From: Zhengitettix transpicula
Taxonomy: Eukaryota > Arthropoda > Insecta > Orthoptera > Tetrigidae
Direction: 5' to 3'
DNA length: 64,000 nt
Assembly (NCBI GenBank): GCA_037074705.1
Contig: CM073596.1
Location: 23,224,001-23,288,000 of the forward strand
Part shown: positions 57,740 to 64,000 of the stretch, piece by piece
How the letters are laid out: each line of letters opens with the position of its first letter
Numbering within the stretch: the first letter of the stretch is position 1
The notes under the pieces: model-generated
What the model saw: the letters and a program-made list of their open reading frames with translations, nothing else
The model's database searches: none
What the model was told of the DNA's origin: nothing
Program-made: the position numbers and the translations under genes

Positions 57740-58250
57740 CTCCTCTACCCTTCCGCGGTCGAACATTTTAGGAGGGATACGTAGGGGCTACCTTTGGGGA
57801 TGCCTTTTCCTCTCCGTTTTTGAACTAAGGTTCCCACAAGCCGAGGCACCTCGGCCGGTTTTGAGAGGTGTATGTTCCGGGGTCACAGACCTTGGGCATA
57901 CGGTAAGAGTTGTCCGCTATTCCCATTGGAATAGTCGGCCAGCTGCCTCCTAAACTGGTCGAGGCACGGAGAAATGAATGCTGCGTCCCAACAGCAAACT
58001 CCTCTCCCGCTATCGGAAGAGCGTGGGACAAGTACCCAATGCCCGACATACCTGATTCAGGTTTTTCTAGGGTTTTCCCTGCATTTCTTTAGGCGAATGT
58101 CGGGTAGGATCCTTAAAATATAGCCCTAGTTAACCCTTGGCTACCTTCCTCTACCCTTCCGCATCCCTCCTTTCAAATCCCTTCCGAAACTATTAAAGGG
58201 GAGTTGCCCAACGTGGATTACCCTCAAGTAACCTGTTGCCCTAAAATAAA
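57740..58250 (+). mobile_element. Family A repeat, longest copy A10
   Basis: Starts with a displaced 3'-type block (CTCCTCTACCCTTCCGCGG), then TTTTTGAACTAAGGTTC, GAGGCACCTCGGCC, GGTGTATGTTCCGGGGTCAC, GGAATAGTCGGCCAGCTGCC, CTCTCCCGCTATCGGAAGAG, GGGTAGGATCCTTAAA and CCTGTTGCCCTAAAATAAA. With A4 it defines the most complete 5' part. The forward and reverse 60-80 codon frames here recur in other copies but lack an ATG start at the shared position. Confidence 0.78.
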
Positions 58251-58366
58251 TCTACCCTTCCGCATCCCCCCTTTCAAATTCCTCCCTATGCTATTAAAAG
58301 GAAATCGCCATCTTGTGAATTACCCTCATGTAGCCTGGTACTCTAAAAAAATATTTTTTAAAAAAA
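58251..58366 (+). mobile_element. Extra 3' unit of family A directly after A10
   Basis: TCTACCCTTCCGCATCCCCC through TAGCCTGGTACTCTAAAAAA repeats the last ~115 bp of the family in tandem with A10. Sequence differences from the A10 end show it is a separate copy. It precedes segment B2. Confidence 0.75.
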
Positions 58367-58374
58367 ACAGTAAA

Positions 58375-58588
58375 TTACTAATATGTATAACCGAAACACT
58401 CAGAATTTACTAAAGTCGAAAGCTAATTAAACAGAGACAGAGTGACAGGTCTACGATGTGAAAAATAAAAAAAACTCTGTTCTTTGTCTTCATGAAGTAG
58501 TAGTATCGGTTCGTAGTTGCATAGGTACGTGCGACCGCAATCCGTGGTCCATGCTAACTACAATAGTTTTATTACTGTTCTTCTATTC
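58375..58588 (+). repeat. Segment B, copy B2
   Basis: AATATGTATAACCGAAACAC, GTCTACGATGTGAA, TCATGAAGTAGTAGTATCGG and GTGCGACCGCAATCCGTGG match B1 at 42351-42550 with a few substitutions and small indels. No coding capacity; no terminal repeats or tail of its own. Confidence 0.75.
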
Positions 58589-61500
58589 TTCGTTTATCAA
58601 TTTCCTTCGAAAAAAAATTCTACACAGATTTTTAAATAAAAAAAGTTAGTTTAATTTTTAATATCTTCATAAATAATAAGTTTTTCAATTTTTAAAGGTA
58701 ATTTTACGCTTTTATAATTTAAGTAAAAAGAAATCGATTGAGCATTTATCCTAAGCAGTAACAGCATGGCCAACGCCCGTAGATGCCACGAAGCTGTAAT
58801 TGGAGTGAGAAACGACTTGACAAGAGGGTATTCGATTCCAGTTATTTTTCTGCTGGTGGGCGATAAATATTCTCTTTTGCGGATGGTGAATGCGAACCGA
58901 CAAGAGAACGTATTTAATGGAGAGATGAATGGAGCAGGTACGTATCAATTACGAGAAATAAGTAGAACGAAAAATAACTCCCCGAACCCCCACGTGTAAT
59001 TACCTGCATGCCTCCTGTTATTACTAAAAACTATGTCAATTGTGGGTCATATTTTCAGCTTACGTTTGCTCAATAACTCGAAAACGTTGGCTTGTTACAT
59101 TCTAAAAGACAGTCGAATGACGTGGATAAGAATATCGTACAAGTTCCTTATTTGGTTTATGCCCTCCTTAACGTGAGATTCAACCGAGCTGTTGTAAAAA
59201 TCCTACAGGATAATTTTATTCCCTTTACACACGATATATACTCATACATATACAACACTATGACCCAGGAAAGTATCAACACGTGCTAATGTGTTTGCAA
59301 TTAGGAATAAGTTTTTGCCCATATAATATTTATGTTCAGTTTTATTAAGACTGATGTAAATTAATAAACTTCTAGAATATGTAATTGAATATTGTGCCAT
59401 TTTTCAAATAAAATACAAGCCAAGAACAAATCACCATTACATAGTTATTGTTTGAATTGTAAAAGCCTGTCTGTCTTCAGGAAAAACACATAAATAATCT
59501 GAGCTATGGAAGAAGTGTTGGTGCACTCCTACTACGTAAGTCAGTCTTTTCCTCCTAGTTAGATTGATACAGAACAGTTTTGTATGTAAATTTAGCAATT
59601 AAATCAATGTTTCAATCATTCATATTTGTCACAGTATTGGGTAATACACCTTGGTAAGCGGCAGCAAGTTTTTCATCTTGATTTTTTCCAAGTCGAATAT
59701 CATTTGATGAACTACACTCAACATCAAAATTCTCAACACTCAAAATCGTCATGTTCTGAAACGAAATTCAAGCTCGCTTATAAATGGACACGGGAAAATA
59801 TTTGCTCATATTCCCACACTTACTTAATCACCTTAATTACGAAGCTCACACGCCGATTATATAATTATGCGATGTTTACAGCACCGCCTGTCAACTGCTA
59901 TTAACTCGTAATTTATTTCCATACAATGTTTGATCAATGAACTGTCGATTGGCTGAGTTATGCCTGTTATAAATATCATACGATGGATGAAAACGTTAAA
60001 AATGTGCAACTTGTATAAATTTAACTCTAGTGAAGAGTTTTTACAAAGGTAGGGCATAAGGGGGCAGTTGATGAGGTCATAGGGCAACCAATGCAAACAG
60101 CATCCAACTCACCTGTAAGAATTTCATCCACTCTAGCCCAGACAGTTCGATGTTTCAGCTTTCGAATCTCATAGAAAATCTACAAATTTGATGTATGGAA
60201 GAAATTTAAGAATAACGATAAAAGTAAAAAATATAAGGAATGAATAGTGTAAAAAATCGAAACAAATATATTTAAAACATCAAAATTACTGAGAAAAATA
60301 ATTAATAAGGTTTTAGTGGTTTACACAACATAGAAATGTTTCTTGAACACAGTAATGTTGTAAACACGAAGAAAAAAAATACGGTAGATACGGAAGTAAT
60401 TATGTGGGATTAGCTGGTTGCTCACTTGGAAGTTGTCTGCGTTGCGGTCCGGAGATTGTCGATGCGAGCGAATTGATTTAGGCTGAGGGGACACAAAGTC
60501 GATCGTCTTCAGCGAGTTGTAAATGTAATTTGCACCCTGGAAGCAAAGCTGTAAATTAACGCCGTTGGCTTGTAAGTGGAATATAAACGTCCTGTTTTTC
60601 CTGCGTCCGAACTAAATGTTTACAGTTTCGTTAGGAAAAGCGATGAGGTGAGATTGAATCTCATCACAAAGGCAGAGCTGATCCGTTCGATCGCTCGCGA
60701 AACGAAAATTGTATCGCGGTGATCTCTTTTCCTTCTGGAAGCTTTCGGCAGATAATAGAGAATGAAAATAAGTAATTTCCAACGATTACTACATGGAGAA
60801 ATACAAAACAGTCTTCTATTTTTGTATTCTTCTTTTGTTTGGTATTTCTTCGTGTATGACCGATAAAATGATATTTACCTGATGGGCTTCGATATGATAA
60901 ATCAAACATAGTAGCATGATTGAAAGACAAGATAAGCATGAAGTTCGCAAATACTCATTTCATTTCCAAGGAATTGTCCCACTTTTCAAGGTATCACCGA
61001 CGTCCACACTTTCTAACACGGAAATATTTTTACACTACGTTATAAAAAAAACTTAAATAATATGTTCGTCACTTAGAATGTCTTTCTTAGTTCCGTAATG
61101 TATTGTTGATTGAAGAAAGATTTTTTTTGGCTTGCCATTGTGCAAATTTTTAATAAATGGGAATCCGAATAATTAGTCTTGTAGTTCACACACGTTTTTT
61201 ATGAAAATATATTTCGAACATAGTTTTTCCCAATTTTGTTCACAATTTAATTACTATTAAGTATTTATTTTCCTGTATAATTATTTTTATGGAAAAACTG
61301 TGCTTACTGTTGGAATAACATAATAATATTATCATAAAACGAAGTTTGACGAGGAATCACCTATGGGCACTACAACTTTTTTCAGTTTAATACAAAGTTT
61401 CTTTTATGTTGACAATATCATTGTAGACAGAGAAAGGCAGCGAAGATAGTTTAAAAAGTCAAGTAGTCAAAAAACGGGGTGAAAGAAAGTAATCGAAACG

Positions 61501-61598
61501 TTGTAGAACTGAGCAAAAATAAACTGCTAAGAGAAAGAAGAAATGTAGAACTTTATAAGGTTTCAGGATGAAAATTTTAGTTGAAGCAGTTGAGTTTC
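58589..61598. other. Unique sequence; GC-richer stretches at 58750-58960 and 60430-60740
   Basis: Frames of 65-92 codons occur without recognisable domains. The two less AT-rich stretches lack repeats and could be conserved non-coding elements. No RNA gene seen. Confidence 0.35.
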
Positions 61599-61845
61599 TG
61601 GATAAAAAGTTCTCGGTTTTCACACGGGTTTAAGAGATTCAAATCCGACGTTTCGACGACTAAAAGCTCTGTCATCTTCTAGGCTTCTGGGTTAAAAATA
61701 AAAGTTTGCTTAGTGTTTTTTTTATTAAAAAGGGGATTTTGTTGTCCATAAATTTCGTCTAGAAGATGACGACAGAGCTTTTAGTCGTTGAAACGTCGCG
61801 TCTTAATCTATAAAACCCGTGTGAAAACCGAAAACTGTTTATCCA
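61599..61845. mobile_element. Hairpin element with about 85-bp arms
   Basis: Left arm 61600-61682: AAAAGTTCTCGGTTTTCACA, GACGTTTCGACGACTAAAAG, CTCTGTCATCTTCTAG. Right arm 61759-61844: CTAGAAGATGACGACAGAGC, TTTTAGTCGTTGAAACGTCG, AACCCGTGTGAAAACCGAAA. The 76-bp loop is AT-rich. This architecture is typical of small non-autonomous palindromic elements or of the terminal repeats of Penelope-like elements in arthropods; neither can be chosen here. Confidence 0.65.
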
Positions 61846-63687
61846 ACAATTACACCGGGAAAGTCTTCAAGTCGAGTTTCTGATTATAACGACAATGTGA
61901 CGATATGAGAAAAAATTTATAGGACCCTGGAAAGGGATATTTCTGGTCAGACTTCTCTGTACCTTCCAGTCCACATGAAATTGGCCATGACTTCATACTC
62001 CTTAAGGAAAAATCTCCAGGTCATCGGATAATAAAACTATTCTCATTCTGCACAGACGGGCTCGTGGAGAATAAAAGAATTAGCAGCACTAAAAATACTC
62101 GTCTCTCCATGTAATTTTTTTATTGTTACCGTGAAACAATAAACATTAAAAGCTCCTTCGTTCTTCAGACTAAACTATCCAGCCGCGAGCTTTCAGCACA
62201 ACAACGTTCGCCCCAATAACAAAGGGCCTTTTGCTTCGGTCTGCTCTCTGGGACACGACACTCAATTAATATATACGTATAACTGCAGCAGCTTCGGTTG
62301 TACTTTACCTCATTATTATGTTTCAAACGTTCAGGGTCATCTGATGCACATTTAGAAAGTTTCAGTCTTCCACTTCGTTATGTTCTTAACCTTAACCACT
62401 TACCATCGACCATAATTATAATAAACAACAGGGTTTATATTATAATCTACGTGCCAATGTGCTCAGCAGCAACACGTAACAATACACACAAAGGAAAAAG
62501 TGTCTAATATCAGCTGTCTGTAGCGTCTGCTTGGTCTTAAATAAATATCAAATACAAGCCGAAACCCAAAATATATAATCGTGCCCTAATGTTTTAGGAT
62601 TAGCTTAAAACTATTTTTTGTCCTGGTTTTACAATATTTATGGGTAGACGCAGGTACTAAATTAGGCACATAACTGTTCGAATTAATTTAATATACTCTG
62701 TGATACTATTCGCTTTATAAATAAATAATTGAGGAAAAATAACGTAGACACAATACGAGACTTGATCCAGCACGTTACTCGGTAATTAATAAGTAAAAGG
62801 AATTTTAAGCAAAGTCCAGTTTTTATATAAACTGGTCATCCTCTAATATCATTGGAAGTGGTTGATAACTAAATGAGTGATATCTAGCAAGGGTTTTAAT
62901 ACCAGTTTGGTCATAAATCCCACTTGAAGTCGATGAGCCGTCAGACGTCTGTCGCTTTCCAACGTGTTACATAGCCCTATCGAGGAATTCCAGAAAGCTC
63001 ATTGTGATTTGCCCGCCCACCGCTCTTAATGGATTGGATTCCTTCATACGAAACGCCCTTAATGATATTAGAAGAGCCGCGGGCAATGCGTCTCCCCCGA
63101 CACACGATGCATCATCTTCGATGTTATTGCCTCTGTAAAATCACTCTGGCCTCCAGAAACAAGATTGTTTGTAACATTTTCAATGAATTTCAGGTTGTCG
63201 CGACGATATGTACGTCCCCATCCAAGGTATAAAATCAACCAAGATAAAATCAGCTAATCTATAGTTAAGTAGAAAACTCAGCATTGGAACAGATAATTCT
63301 GACAATAAATCACTTTAATTCTCACCACAGTTAAAAATCGAACAAATAGAAAACTTTCGGGTTAATCACGTGAAGTCGTTGCAAAACCGTACAATGTCTG
63401 GACATGAAAAACGCGTGACTAGTATATTTACATTGATAATGTCAAATTATGACTAAACAAAACATTATGACAATAAATAAATAAAATAATTATACTTTTT
63501 GTTTGATCTTCTACAGCTACATCATAATACTCACATTACTAAAATAATATAACTAAAATTGCAAATATTTTGAGTAAATTTTTTATATCATTGACGTACA
63601 GCTGGATGGACTTGCTAAAATAATATTCAATCATTTGGCATTAAATTGGATTACAGCTCACAACTCGTGAATAAGTTTAATGTCAAA
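61846..63687. other. Unique sequence; GC-richer stretch at 62920-63230
   Basis: The frame at 63029-63232 (67 codons) contains a possible 33-bp exon between AATTTCAG and GTATAAAA near 63193-63226, but neither homology nor a partner exon is seen. The rest is AT-rich. Confidence 0.3.
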
Positions 63688-64000
63688 TAAATATAAACTC
63701 AATTGGAAAATCCACATAACCAAGAAAATAAAACAAATTGATATTACACAAAAATAAATGTACTGGTTACTAGGACGCAAGTCACACCTCTCCATAGAAA
63801 ATAAATTACTACTATACAAAACCATAATTATACCAATATGGAGCTACGGGATAGAATTACGGGGATGTGCCAGTAAGACAAATAAATACTGCAATAATCC
63901 AAAGATGCCAGTCTAAATTATTAAGAGCCATCGTTAACGCCCCATGGTACATAACAAATGAACAAATACACAATGACTTAAAAATACCCACTGTTATCGA
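63688..64000 (+). pseudogene. Jockey-clade LINE ORF2 fragment, runs off the right edge
   Basis: Translation gives NKYKLNWKIHITKKIKQI, then after a stop near 63755 MYWLLGRKSHLSIENKLLL and YKTIIIPIWSYGIEL, and after a frameshift near 63870 IIQRCQSKLLRAIVNAPWY and ITNEQIHNDLKIPTVI. This is the region after the RT active site in Jockey-like ORF2, where the NWK-HI, LL-YK-iikPiW-YGi and APWY-N-IH-DL-iPTV motifs are conserved. The PWY/H-DL-IPTV block closely parallels the remnant at 38.5-38.6 kb. The copy is inactivated by a stop and a frameshift; its 3' part lies beyond the window. Confidence 0.82.

Noticed and set aside
63029..63232. Small exon between AATTTCAG and GTATAAAA near 63193-63226
   Set aside because: Splice-like dinucleotides are frequent; the 33-bp piece has no homology and no partner exons.
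1..64000. Known insect microRNAs, rRNA, CRISPR arrays or bacterial operon structure
   Set aside because: I looked for mature sequences of common insect microRNAs (let-7, miR-1, miR-9, miR-10, bantam and others) and for regular spacer arrays or Shine-Dalgarno-led gene strings, and saw none.

Overview
The window looks like intergenic or intronic DNA from an arthropod, most likely an insect. It is AT-rich, has many (TA)n tracts, and carries decayed copies of Jockey-clade LINEs, an LTR retrotransposon, a DUF4817-type DNA transposon and several palindromic MITE-like elements. A cockroach or termite would fit, but I have no decisive marker and hold that only weakly. I found no complete host gene, rRNA gene or CRISPR array. 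No open frame reaches 125 codons, and the longest (121 codons) runs through two nested mobile elements.

Layout. At 249-428 there is a small ORF with a presequence-like N-terminus and a possible splice donor. At 3240-3725 lies a GC-rich island with a perfect CRE. The 4.0-6.6 kb stretch is a cluster of mobile remnants: a LINE 3' end, a solo LTR between two (TA)n tracts, a transposase scrap and a palindromic MITE. At 11.7-13.4 kb a long inverted repeat encloses a 1.15-kb spacer. The 15.8-18.4 kb stretch holds two more palindromic elements, one inserted inside the reading frame of a DUF4817 transposon. From 19.3 to 58.4 kb at least ten copies of an unnamed GC-rich, poly(A)-tailed repeat (family A) are scattered on both strands. 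A LINE reverse-transcriptase pseudogene lies at 37.6-39.0 kb, a foldback element at 52.5-53.2 kb, a hairpin element at 61.6-61.8 kb, and a third LINE fragment runs off the right edge.

Between these are unique stretches of higher GC and CpG content that match no repeat in the window. Several hold palindromic homeodomain-like (TAATTA), octamer-like or CRE motifs. They are candidate conserved non-coding elements, but this cannot be shown from one sequence.

No new molecular machine is evident. The most informative signals are the nested, frame-preserving MITE insertion, the structure of family A (two 3'-end subfamilies, a recurrent 5' end, a co-copied downstream segment B) and the long inverted-repeat elements. 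Coordinates of repeat edges are read by eye and may be off by several bases.
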